Source: JBALVO01 sp036961445
GTDB lineage: Bacteria > Pseudomonadota > Gammaproteobacteria > Pseudomonadales > Halieaceae
Direction of reading: 5' to 3'
DNA length: 8,565 bases
NCBI GenBank assembly: GCA_036961445.1
Contig: JBALVO010000148.1
Coordinates: 1-8,565, forward strand
The notes beneath the pieces are model-generated. The model saw nothing but the letters and a program-made list of their open reading frames with translations. It was not told the DNA's origin and searched no databases. Positions 1-5,815 of this stretch are shown here, piece by piece. Both the position numbers and the translations under genes were made by a program. Numbering within the stretch: the first letter of the stretch is position 1; every line of letters starts with the position of its first letter.

Positions 1-57
1 CAGACTGGCTCGCTGTCCCGCCAGGGCGCTGCCTATCAATTGGTCAAGATCAGACAA
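1..57 (-). CDS. Partial 5' end of a probable MeaB/ArgK-type mutase-chaperone GTPase
   Basis: Reading on the minus strand from a TTG at 57-55, the first 19 codons give MSDLDQLIGSALAGQRASL; the rest lies beyond the window edge. A GGGAG ribosome-binding site lies at 73-69, 11 nt before the TTG. It begins 25 nt after the stop of the B12-binding subunit, so it is probably the third gene of the mutase operon. MeaB/ArgK-family G3E GTPases load and protect cobalamin mutases, often lie directly downstream of the mutase genes, and commonly begin with a helical stretch of the type 'xLxxxLLAGxRxAL' like this one. No P-loop or switch motif is inside the window, so the call rests on 19 residues plus context. 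It could also be another accessory protein. Confidence 0.5.
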   Translation of the reverse strand, partial: MSDLDQLIGSALAGQRASL

Positions 58-82
58 TTTTAAGATGACTCCCGGTCTGGAA

Positions 83-484
83 CTAGCTCGAGATCTGTGA
101 CTTAGTCAGTCGTTCGGCGGATTCAACGATGTCTGATAATTGCGAGCCAGGCGGAAAAACCTCAACGCCCAGTGCCTCGAGTTGTCGTTTCGCGTGCGGC
201 GGCACCGTGCCACCGGCGAACACTGGCAGCTCCGGGCGTGCGCCCTGAACTGATTTCACTGCACGTATAGCGACATCAATGTGGCCGCCAATGTTCAGCC
301 CCACCAGATCTACGTCTTCGTCTACGGCCGCTCGCAAGATGTCATCAGTATTCGCCATACCGATCATAATCACTTCGAAGCCGGCGTCTCGCAGGGCGCG
401 GGCGACAATAGTGGGGCCGCGCCAGTGTCCGTCGAGTCCTGTTTTGGCCATCAAAATACGTTTTTGACTGTTAAGGCTATTCAC
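83..484 (-). CDS. B12-binding small subunit of a two-component acyl-CoA mutase
   Basis: A 133-aa stand-alone cobalamin-binding domain of the methylmalonyl-CoA mutase C-terminal family. It carries the base-off/His-on signature DxHxxG as D18-G-H20-W-R-G23, where H20 would be the lower axial cobalt ligand. It also has the GG turn (G91-G92, then TVPP) and a late FPPG turn at 110-113 near the nucleotide tail. Length and separation from the large subunit match two-subunit mutases such as isobutyryl- and 2-hydroxyisobutyryl-CoA mutase. I chose the GTG at 484-482 because an AGGAG site (500-496) precedes it and it starts after the large-subunit stop. A longer reading from 625 would overlap the large subunit by 127 nt and adds only Arg/His-rich shadow sequence. 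An ATG at residue 12 is possible but would remove the first beta strand. Oddity: the usual SxL motif before the conserved His is replaced by a shorter N-I-G (residues 64-66). Confidence 0.9.
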   Translation of the reverse strand: MNSLNSQKRILMAKTGLDGHWRGPTIVARALRDAGFEVIMIGMANTDDILRAAVDEDVDLVGLNIGGHIDVAIRAVKSVQGARPELPVFAGGTVPPHAKRQLEALGVEVFPPGSQLSDIVESAERLTKSQISS

Positions 485-495
485 TGAGAATGTTA

Positions 496-500
496 CTCCT
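496..500 (-). promoter_or_regulatory. Ribosome-binding site that sets the GTG start of the small subunit
   Basis: On the minus strand this reads AGGAG, overlapping the TAG stop of the large subunit (501-499) and lying 11 nt before the GTG at 484. The spacing is slightly long. It is still the only good Shine-Dalgarno match near the gene boundary, and it rules out the longer upstream reading. The arrangement suggests translation coupled to the large subunit. Confidence 0.6.
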
Positions 501-2130
501 AGGTTTGAATTGGCGTGTTCCAATCGCCAAAGACATCTCGATATACGTCGCCTATTTCGCCAAGCGTGACTTCGGCCTCTAGCGCATCCAGCATGGCGGG
601 CATGATGTTGGTGTCGCTGCGGCACACCTTTTCAAGGTTCTTGAGAGCGCTACACGCTCCCGCTTCATGGCGACTGCGTAATACTTCGTGCAGGCGCTCG
701 GTGGCGACGTCAAAGGCGTCGTCAATACCCATGAAACCATCGACCTCGAAAGGTGGTTCGTCATCTTGCGCGCAAGTGACCCCAACAATATTCTTCTCGC
801 CGTTTTCAATTTGCATAAACTCTTTGTGCTGATTTTCTGCGGCTTTCGCATGCAGCCATCCTGAATCAAGAATGGCCAGGTAGCCTCCTTGCTGTTGAAT
901 TTCGTCGAAGAATTTCCACGCCTTTTCGGCAATTGCCGCCGTTAAGGTTTCAACGTAAAAAGATCCTCCAAGCGGGTCAGTTACCGCACAGATGTCGGTT
1001 TCTTCCTGCAAAATTTGCTGGATGCGTACCGACATTTGGTGCGCATGCTCAGAGGGGATCGACAGGGCTTCATCGTACCCTGAGACGCCTAGCGATTGAA
1101 CGCCACCTAATACGGCGGTGAGTGCCATCAACGTGCCCCGAACAATATTGTTGAGAGGTTGTTGATAGGTCATTTTGGAGCCGGCGGTGACGCAGTGGGC
1201 TCTAAGATTGGCTGTTTTGGGGTCTGTGATGTCGTAGCGTGTGCGCAATAGGTCGCTCCACATCAGTCTTGCAGCCCGCAGTTTCGAGGCCTCTTCCATA
1301 ATATGAATGGATGCTCTAAAACTGACTCCAGAACATGCTCTGGCCGCCTGTTCCAGTGGCATATTGCCACGCCGCTTTATTTCATCGAGATATTCCACTG
1401 CATTGGCAAACAAAGACCCCAGCTCCTGATCGGGACTCAGTCCGGAGTCCGCACCGTTGTAGCCGGCAATGGACACAGGTACCCAGCGGGGTAGGTTCTC
1501 CGCACAGAATTCAATGATATCAGCGTTGAAGCGCAGACCCGCATCGGTAGGAATCTGCTGCTTGGTAACGCAGCCCAGATAAGTGAGGTTGAAGTCGCTT
1601 TGCCCGGTGCCAGCGAGTTTACGCAAATCGTAGCCTCGCTTTTTGGCCACCGTCCAATATCCGGCCAGGGCGAAGGGTGCGTGCTGTACTACCGCGCCGC
1701 CTGCATGGCCGAAGCTGGTGTCCATCGGCAAGCCGTCCAGGCATATATCGATATCGCGTACGCTTTGCATTACAGCGCCAGTCAGGCCTACATCTTCCCG
1801 CCTGGCGACGACTTCCGGGTGATCCACGTTATAGCAGTGATCACCGGTATTGCGGTCGTGCTCCATGATGAAGCCCGTCTCGCCGTTCTTCAGCAGAAAT
1901 TTGATCCGCTCGTTCTCGTCTTCGGGTTTACCGAATCCACTGAGCTGAAAAATCCGCCAGGGCTTGGATCTATATCCGGTGGGGTGCCATCCGCGGTGAT
2001 AGGGGGCTTCGCCGGGCTCAGTGTCCACTCGATCGCGATGGCTTTCGGGAATATCGTCCTTAGTATAGAAGCTTTTCAGTTCTATTCCGGAGCTAGTGGT
2101 GAAGCTTTTTGGGGCGCTTTTTATAGTCAT
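499..2130 (-). CDS. Large (catalytic) subunit of a divergent cobalamin-dependent acyl-CoA mutase
   Basis: A 543-aa protein of the methylmalonyl-CoA mutase large-subunit family. It covers only the TIM-barrel domain; the B12 domain is the next gene. Family segments in order: the CoA-entry N-terminal motif RGWHPTGYRSKPWRIFQLSGFG (46-67), TG at 85-86, GTGQSD (174-179), an aligned Arg at 200 in the LRF context, QQPLNNIVR (323-331), LGGVQSLGVSGYDEALSIP (341-359), DPLGGSFYVE (385-394) and the C-terminal IVGV, NIMPAMLDA and TLGEIGDVYRDVFG blocks. Isomerisation by adenosylcobalamin radical chemistry in the cytoplasm is the family reaction. Several active-site segments are not canonical: GYHIREAG is GYNGADSG (223-230), the AFDLPT-type loop is EHDRNT with a one-residue insertion before Tyr100, and FNAHNNF is FRASIHI (271-277). 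I therefore do not assign methylmalonyl-, isobutyryl- or hydroxyisobutyryl-CoA as substrate. The ATG at 2130 lacks a well-placed ribosome-binding site. Confidence 0.92.
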   Translation of the reverse strand: MTIKSAPKSFTTSSGIELKSFYTKDDIPESHRDRVDTEPGEAPYHRGWHPTGYRSKPWRIFQLSGFGKPEDENERIKFLLKNGETGFIMEHDRNTGDHCYNVDHPEVVARREDVGLTGAVMQSVRDIDICLDGLPMDTSFGHAGGAVVQHAPFALAGYWTVAKKRGYDLRKLAGTGQSDFNLTYLGCVTKQQIPTDAGLRFNADIIEFCAENLPRWVPVSIAGYNGADSGLSPDQELGSLFANAVEYLDEIKRRGNMPLEQAARACSGVSFRASIHIMEEASKLRAARLMWSDLLRTRYDITDPKTANLRAHCVTAGSKMTYQQPLNNIVRGTLMALTAVLGGVQSLGVSGYDEALSIPSEHAHQMSVRIQQILQEETDICAVTDPLGGSFYVETLTAAIAEKAWKFFDEIQQQGGYLAILDSGWLHAKAAENQHKEFMQIENGEKNIVGVTCAQDDEPPFEVDGFMGIDDAFDVATERLHEVLRSRHEAGACSALKNLEKVCRSDTNIMPAMLDALEAEVTLGEIGDVYRDVFGDWNTPIQT

Positions 2131-2164
2131 TCGGGGCGCATCTATCCTAGCAATTTGTACTCAT

Positions 2165-2170
2165 GTTATA
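2165..2170 (-). promoter_or_regulatory. Candidate -10 element for the mutase operon
   Basis: The minus strand reads TATAAC, five of six matches to the sigma-70 -10 consensus, in an A-rich context. It would give a 5' leader of about 25-30 nt before the mutase ATG at 2130. The -35 region 16-17 nt upstream (TATGGT/ATGGTA) is a poor match, which would fit a regulated promoter. Confidence 0.35.
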
Positions 2171-2210
2171 TTTTGTTTACTCACATTACCATATCTTTAC
2201 TATTAAACTA

Positions 2211-2240
2211 TTGCTTGCTAAGGTGACCTAACACAATAAT
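2211..2240 (+). promoter_or_regulatory. Candidate promoter for the dehydrogenase-regulator-ligase operon
   Basis: AATAAT at 2235-2240 matches five of six bases of the -10 consensus. TTGCTT at 2211-2216 is a weak -35 (TTG only) with an 18-nt spacer. The palindrome AGGTGACCT lies inside the spacer, the usual place for a TetR-type repressor to block RNA polymerase. Confidence 0.35.
2221..2229. promoter_or_regulatory. Candidate TetR operator palindrome AGGTGACCT
   Basis: A perfect 4-bp inverted repeat around one central G; the flanks also match one position further out (T2219/A2231) after one mismatch. It lies between the putative -35 and -10 of the dehydrogenase operon. It is short, so chance cannot be excluded; its position is the main argument. 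Confidence 0.35.
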
Positions 2241-2250
2241 TTAAAAAGTT

Positions 2251-2257
2251 AGGGAGG
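2251..2257 (+). promoter_or_regulatory. Strong ribosome-binding site that sets the TTG start of the dehydrogenase
   Basis: AGGGAGG lies 5 nt before the TTG at 2263. No ATG or GTG in this frame has comparable support nearby, so the TTG start is preferred. The first three bases of the site fall in the right arm of the CCTAAC/GTTAGG inverted repeat, so a weak leader hairpin could partly mask it. Confidence 0.65.
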
Positions 2258-2262
2258 CACAT

Positions 2263-3441
2263 TTGGCCATTCCGACCATCTCAACATTCCAGCTGACTGC
2301 CACTGAGCGGGTCCATATGGGGCTCCGTGTGGCTGATGCCCTGGCGGCTGAGGCCGAGATTCTTCAGGCGCAGCGTATTTTCCTCCTGGTCAGCCGTACG
2401 CTGAATACCCAAACAGACGAAATATCCCTTATTAAACAATCACTTGGCGACAAAGTGGCGGCTGTTTATGACGGTATTCCCCCCCATGCGCCGCGCACCG
2501 CAGTTTTGGCTGCTGCCGCTGCAGCGCGGGCAGTATCCGCGGACCTTATAGTCACGGTAGGCGGTGGGTCGGTAACCGATTCCGGAAAAATTATTGCCCT
2601 GGCCTTAAAGCACAACCTGCTGGAACACGATGATCTGGAGCCATACCACGTGGCGGTGTTGGACGATGGCACTGTGGTCCAGCCAGAGTTTGAAGGCCCG
2701 GATATAAGGGTGATTTGTTGCCCCACCACGCTATCGGGGGGCGAATTCAACCCTCTTTCCGGGGCCACGGATGAAAATGTTGGCCACAAACAGGGTTATA
2801 CCCACCCTATGATGGCGCCGGTCAGTATCGTGCTGGATCCAGCGTTGACGCTTCATACTCCAGAGTGGCTGTGGACCTCAACCGGCGTTCGATCTTTAGA
2901 TCACGCGTTGGAAACACTGGGCTCGCTGGAGTCTGATCCCTTCAGTGACGGCATGGCAGACAGTGCACTGCGTTTGTTGCGCGAGGCATTGCCTGCGGTT
3001 AAAGCTAACCCACAAGATTTGGATGCTCGTTTGAGGGCGCAAATCGGAGCTTGGCAATCGATGATACCTATTATTGGCGGAGTCCCTATGGGTGCGAGCC
3101 ATGCAATCGGTCATATATTGGGGGGCACATGTGATGTGCCTCACGGCTATTGTTCCTGTGTCATGGCGCCTGCGGTCCTGGCGTTTAATGAGCCGGCCAA
3201 TGCTCATCGCCAGAAACGCATTAGCGACTGCATGGGTGATGGCAGCGCACCCGCCAGCGAGTTGGTCGATCAATTTATCCGCGATCTGGGTATGCCCAGA
3301 TCTTTGTCCGAGGTTGGTGTCGGTGAAGATCAGTTTGACCACGTCGCCGAGTACACTCTGTTGGACTTTTGGGCGCGTACCAATCCACGCACTGTCACCT
3401 GTGCTGCGGACATTCGACAGATTCTAGAGATGGCAGAGTAG
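2263..3441 (+). CDS. Iron-type (group III) alcohol dehydrogenase, maleylacetate-reductase-like branch
   Basis: A 392-aa protein of the usual length for the Fe-ADH superfamily. The NAD(P)-binding signature GGGSVTDSGK is at 100-109. The metal-region histidines are visible in LDHALE (H214), SHAIGH (H280, H284) and DVPHGY (H294), and the closing NPR motif is at 374-376. The GG-T-x-D-x-PHG spacing after H284 resembles maleylacetate reductases and their relatives more than classic FucO/AdhE-type enzymes. In classic members the first metal ligand is the Asp of a GxDALTH motif; here that position is Arg210 (GVRSLDH) and an Asp (213) sits directly before the His instead. Likely role: NAD(P)-linked oxidation of an alcohol, or reduction of a keto or enol acid, in the cytoplasm. 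It is first in an operon, followed 10 nt later by a TetR regulator. The substrate cannot be read from the sequence; TTG start as argued for its ribosome-binding site. Confidence 0.88.
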   Translation: MAIPTISTFQLTATERVHMGLRVADALAAEAEILQAQRIFLLVSRTLNTQTDEISLIKQSLGDKVAAVYDGIPPHAPRTAVLAAAAAARAVSADLIVTVGGGSVTDSGKIIALALKHNLLEHDDLEPYHVAVLDDGTVVQPEFEGPDIRVICCPTTLSGGEFNPLSGATDENVGHKQGYTHPMMAPVSIVLDPALTLHTPEWLWTSTGVRSLDHALETLGSLESDPFSDGMADSALRLLREALPAVKANPQDLDARLRAQIGAWQSMIPIIGGVPMGASHAIGHILGGTCDVPHGYCSCVMAPAVLAFNEPANAHRQKRISDCMGDGSAPASELVDQFIRDLGMPRSLSEVGVGEDQFDHVAEYTLLDFWARTNPRTVTCAADIRQILEMAE

Positions 3442-3451
3442 GGCGTAGCAG

Positions 3452-4123
3452 ATGACTAGCGGGATACTGCGAGATGTGAAGGAGCCTAGTGGCGGATTAA
3501 AGGAAGAAATTTCCGACTTTAAGCGCCGGCGCATCCGCGAAGAAGCCTGTCACTTGTTTTACAAAAAGGGTTATGAAGGCACCACGATTGACGCTATCGC
3601 GCAGCGCCTCGATGTCACCAAACCCTTCATCTACTCCTACTACAAGAACAAGAGCGAATTGCTTTTCGATATCTGTAAGACAGGCATCGAACTGTCTCTG
3701 AAGGCGATGGATGAGCCAAATCAAAATCATAAAACCCCTGAAGAACGCCTCAAGCTTTTGATCGATCGGGTTATGCGTATCATCATCGACAATCAGGAAT
3801 ACATCGTCGTGTATGAGCGAGAAGAGAAGAATCTCGAGCCAGGGCTTGCCCGAATCATTCGCGAGCAGCGCAGTTTGTTCGACCATCGACTGGCAGATCT
3901 ACTGCGCGAAGGCCACCAAAAGCGAGAATTCGTGATCACCAATGCCTCGCTCACGGCTACCACCATTGGCGGGATGATGACCTGGGTAGCGTTTTGGTAT
4001 TCTCCCAGTGGACGCTGGGCTGAGGTTGAAATTATTGCCCACGTAATGGCCATGATCGATGCGGTAGTCCTTGCGGGGGTGCAGAATTTGCCAGAAAGGC
4101 CACCATTGGGGCCGTCAAAATGA
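3452..4123 (+). CDS. TetR-family transcriptional regulator, KstR2-like
   Basis: A 223-aa protein with an N-terminal TetR helix-turn-helix at about residues 25-70: ACHLFYKKGYEGTT leads into the first helix, followed by IDAIAQRLDVTKPFIYSYYK with the recognition helix near 56-64. The first 20 residues are an extra charged tail. The C-terminal half has the motif MMTWVAFWYSPSGRW (175-189), similar to the W-x-x-x-WY-x-P-x-GR signature of KstR2- and FadR-like TetR proteins that respond to acyl-CoA thioesters. A ligand made by the adjacent CoA ligase is therefore a reasonable inference. An AGGG site lies 8 nt before the ATG. The gene sits 10 nt after the dehydrogenase and overlaps the ligase start by 4 nt, so it is co-transcribed and probably autoregulated through the 2131-2262 region. 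Whether it represses or activates is not visible. Confidence 0.93.
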   Translation: MTSGILRDVKEPSGGLKEEISDFKRRRIREEACHLFYKKGYEGTTIDAIAQRLDVTKPFIYSYYKNKSELLFDICKTGIELSLKAMDEPNQNHKTPEERLKLLIDRVMRIIIDNQEYIVVYEREEKNLEPGLARIIREQRSLFDHRLADLLREGHQKREFVITNASLTATTIGGMMTWVAFWYSPSGRWAEVEIIAHVMAMIDAVVLAGVQNLPERPPLGPSK

Positions 4124-5742
4124 GTGCCGTTGGCAGCACAGCTGATCATCGAGTTCCAGCACGGGAAACTTGTGTCACCCGCTATTTATTACAGCAGTGG
4201 GCGGCGCAGCAGCCGGATAAAACATTCGCTGTCTTTCAGGATGGTGAATCCTGGAGCTATGCGCAGCTCCATCAAAAAGTTCTGGGTCTGGCGGCCGGTT
4301 TGGCCGATGAGGGGGTCGAGCGGGGCGATCATGTCGCTGTTTGGATGTTCGATGGCAAGGAAGCCATCCTCACTTTTTTCGCCATCAATTACCTGGGTGC
4401 AGTATTTGTTCCGTTTAATACAGCCTATAAGGGTACGGTACTTGAGCATGTGCTAGACAACTCCGACGCTGAAGTTCTGGTCGCCCATGGCCAGTTGCTG
4501 GATAGACTGAACACTGCCGACACTGCCCGTATAAACAAAGTGATTACCGTCGGAGAGGGCGACTGTCCCTCTGGTCTGGCAGCCGTGGACTATGCAAATA
4601 TTGCTGACTCGGCCAGTGAGCTACCAGAATTGAGTCGTCCTATTGAGCCTTGGGATACACAGTCAATTATTTATACCTCGGGTACTACCGGCCCCTCCAA
4701 GGGCGTACTTTCGTCCTATCTACATATATTCACTAATGCAGGGCCGGAGACCTGGCACTTTGTAACTGGTGAAGATCGATTCCTGATCAACATGCCAATC
4801 TTTCATATTGGCGGCATGGGCATTATTTTTGTGATGCTGGTTCGCGGCGGTTCTATCGCGGTCATGGATACATTTACTACCGAGACTTTCTGGCCTTTCG
4901 TGAGGGAGACAAAAACAACAGTCGTTTTCCTGCTAGGTGTAATGGCTACGTTTTTGCTCAAACAGCCTGCTGCGACTGACGATAAAGATCACGACGTGCG
5001 CGTCGCGTTCATGGTGCCCTTGACCGAAACCTGCACCGAGTTCACCGAGCGTTTCGGTGCCGACGTTTACACGATTTTCAATATGACAGAGATATCGTCA
5101 CCCATCGTATCCGAACCCAACCCGACCAAGCGTGGAACCTGCGGTAAGGCGCGGCCTGGGGTTGAGGTGCGACTGGTCGACGAAAATGATTGCGAGGTGG
5201 CGTTGGGCGAGATTGGCGAGATGCTGGTGCGTACCGACAGACCCTGGGGCATGAACAGCGGTTATTACAAGCGGCCTGATGCCACTGCTGAGGCCTGGCG
5301 CAACGGTTGGTTTCATACTGGCGATTGTTTTCGTCAGGATGAGGACGGTTACTTCTATTTTGTAGACCGCATGAAAGATGCGATACGCAGGCGCGGCGAA
5401 AATATCTCCTCCTTCGAGGTTGAAGCAGAGGTCGTGGCCTTTCCACAGGTGCTTGAGGCGGCCGCTTACGCAGTCCCCAGCGAGCTTGGGGAAGATGAAG
5501 TGATGGTCGCGGTAGCAGCAGTTGCAGGTGCCACCATCGACAAGACCGAGCTCATGACATTCCTTGGAGAACGCATGGCCCACTTCATGGTGCCCCGTTA
5601 TCTCAGAGTTCTCGAACAGTTACCAAAAACCGCTTCGTCTAAAGTGATGAAAGTGGTTTTACGCGAGGAGGGCGTCACTGATGATGCCTGGGATCGCGAG
5701 GCGCACAATATTCGTTTTAAACGCGAAAAACTGGGTAGTTGA
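4120..5742 (+). CDS. Acyl-CoA synthetase (AMP-forming, class I adenylate-forming enzyme, CaiC-like)
   Basis: A 540-aa ATP-dependent carboxylic acid:CoA ligase. It shows the phosphate-binding loop YTSGTTGPSKG (185-195), the aromatic-TE motif as FNMTE (320-324), TGD (400-402), the hinge DRMKD (416-420) with RRRGENIS (423-430), and a C-terminal catalytic lysine motif LPKTASSK (501-508, Lys508) in which the usual Gly before Lys is Ser. The NTAYKG stretch (100-105) is shared with CaiC-type crotonobetaine/carnitine ligases, but this does not fix the substrate. It activates a free acid to an acyl-CoA via an acyl-adenylate. Its ATG shares four bases (ATGA) with the stop of the TetR gene and has only a weak TGGGG upstream, so translation is probably coupled. 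In context it should supply the CoA ester for the divergently encoded mutase or for beta-oxidation. Confidence 0.93.
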   Translation: MSAVGSTADHRVPARETCVTRYLLQQWAAQQPDKTFAVFQDGESWSYAQLHQKVLGLAAGLADEGVERGDHVAVWMFDGKEAILTFFAINYLGAVFVPFNTAYKGTVLEHVLDNSDAEVLVAHGQLLDRLNTADTARINKVITVGEGDCPSGLAAVDYANIADSASELPELSRPIEPWDTQSIIYTSGTTGPSKGVLSSYLHIFTNAGPETWHFVTGEDRFLINMPIFHIGGMGIIFVMLVRGGSIAVMDTFTTETFWPFVRETKTTVVFLLGVMATFLLKQPAATDDKDHDVRVAFMVPLTETCTEFTERFGADVYTIFNMTEISSPIVSEPNPTKRGTCGKARPGVEVRLVDENDCEVALGEIGEMLVRTDRPWGMNSGYYKRPDATAEAWRNGWFHTGDCFRQDEDGYFYFVDRMKDAIRRRGENISSFEVEAEVVAFPQVLEAAAYAVPSELGEDEVMVAVAAVAGATIDKTELMTFLGERMAHFMVPRYLRVLEQLPKTASSKVMKVVLREEGVTDDAWDREAHNIRFKREKLGS

Positions 5743-5744
5743 CA
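5739..5744 (+). promoter_or_regulatory. Candidate -35 box for the TonB-dependent receptor gene
   Basis: A perfect TTGACA overlaps the ligase stop codon (TGA at 5740-5742). The hexamer 16 nt further (TAAGTG, 5761-5766) is a poor -10; the better TAGAAT at 5754-5759 is too close to pair with it. The receptor may thus have its own weak or activated promoter besides read-through from the ligase operon. Confidence 0.3.
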
Positions 5745-5765
5745 TTAGGTAGTTAGAATTTAAGT

Positions 5766-5781
5766 GGTCGATCAATCGACC
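5766..5781. promoter_or_regulatory. 16-bp palindrome GGTCGATCAATCGACC upstream of the receptor gene
   Basis: Two perfect 7-bp arms (GGTCGAT and ATCGACC) flank a CA centre, in the 73-bp gap between the ligase and the receptor. No T-run follows, so it is not a normal intrinsic terminator. Its place just downstream of TTGACA suggests a repressor operator. As RNA it could also fold as a 6-bp stem with a TCAA loop. The binding protein is unknown; the local TetR regulator is one candidate, although this palindrome differs from the one at 2221-2229. Confidence 0.5.
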
Positions 5782-5815
5782 GACAGAGTTACTCAACTGA
5801 AGAGGCATAATAATC

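Larger units (their letters stand above)
2131..2262. promoter_or_regulatory. Divergent intergenic control region between the mutase operon and the dehydrogenase operon
   Basis: This 132-bp AT-rich stretch separates two diverging operons and must hold both promoters. It contains a TATAAC (minus strand, 2170-2165) and an AATAAT (plus strand, 2235-2240) as -10 candidates. It also contains the palindrome AGGTGACCT (2221-2229) and an inverted pair TAGCAA/TTGCTA (2148-2153 and 2215-2220). A second pair, CCTAAC/GTTAGG (2227-2232 and 2248-2253), leads into the dehydrogenase ribosome-binding site. The TetR regulator encoded downstream is the natural candidate to bind here. Confidence 0.7.

Noticed and set aside
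485..625. N-terminal extension of the B12-binding subunit from an ATG at 625
   Set aside because: The added 47 residues overlap the conserved end of the large subunit and are Arg/His-rich shadow sequence. The AGGAG site at 500-496 and the domain boundary favour the GTG at 484.
499..2130. Naming the mutase methylmalonyl-CoA, isobutyryl-CoA or 2-hydroxyisobutyryl-CoA mutase
   Set aside because: The substrate-determining segments differ from all three patterns (GYN for GYH, HDRNT for FDLPT), so a specific name would be unsupported.
1600..2226. A 208-codon open frame on the plus strand antisense to the mutase large subunit
   Set aside because: It lies almost wholly inside the well-supported mutase gene on the other strand, has no recognisable domain, and its C-terminus is just the AT-rich intergenic region. 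It is a reading-frame shadow.
3264..3274. An 11-nt match (GGTCGATCAAT) to the left part of the 5766-5781 palindrome
   Set aside because: It is inside the dehydrogenase coding sequence, lacks the right arm, and encodes ordinary residues (V-D-Q region). Most likely chance.
2896..3342. A 148-codon minus-strand frame inside the alcohol dehydrogenase
   Set aside because: Antisense to the metal-binding domain of a clear enzyme gene; no family resemblance and no upstream promoter.
5098..5583. Open frames on the minus strand inside the acyl-CoA synthetase gene
   Set aside because: They cover the conserved C-terminal motifs of the ligase on the opposite strand, with no domain or start signal of their own.
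5766..5781. The palindrome read as an intrinsic terminator of the ligase operon
   Set aside because: No T-run follows and the stem is short with a 2-4 nt centre. An operator role fits better.
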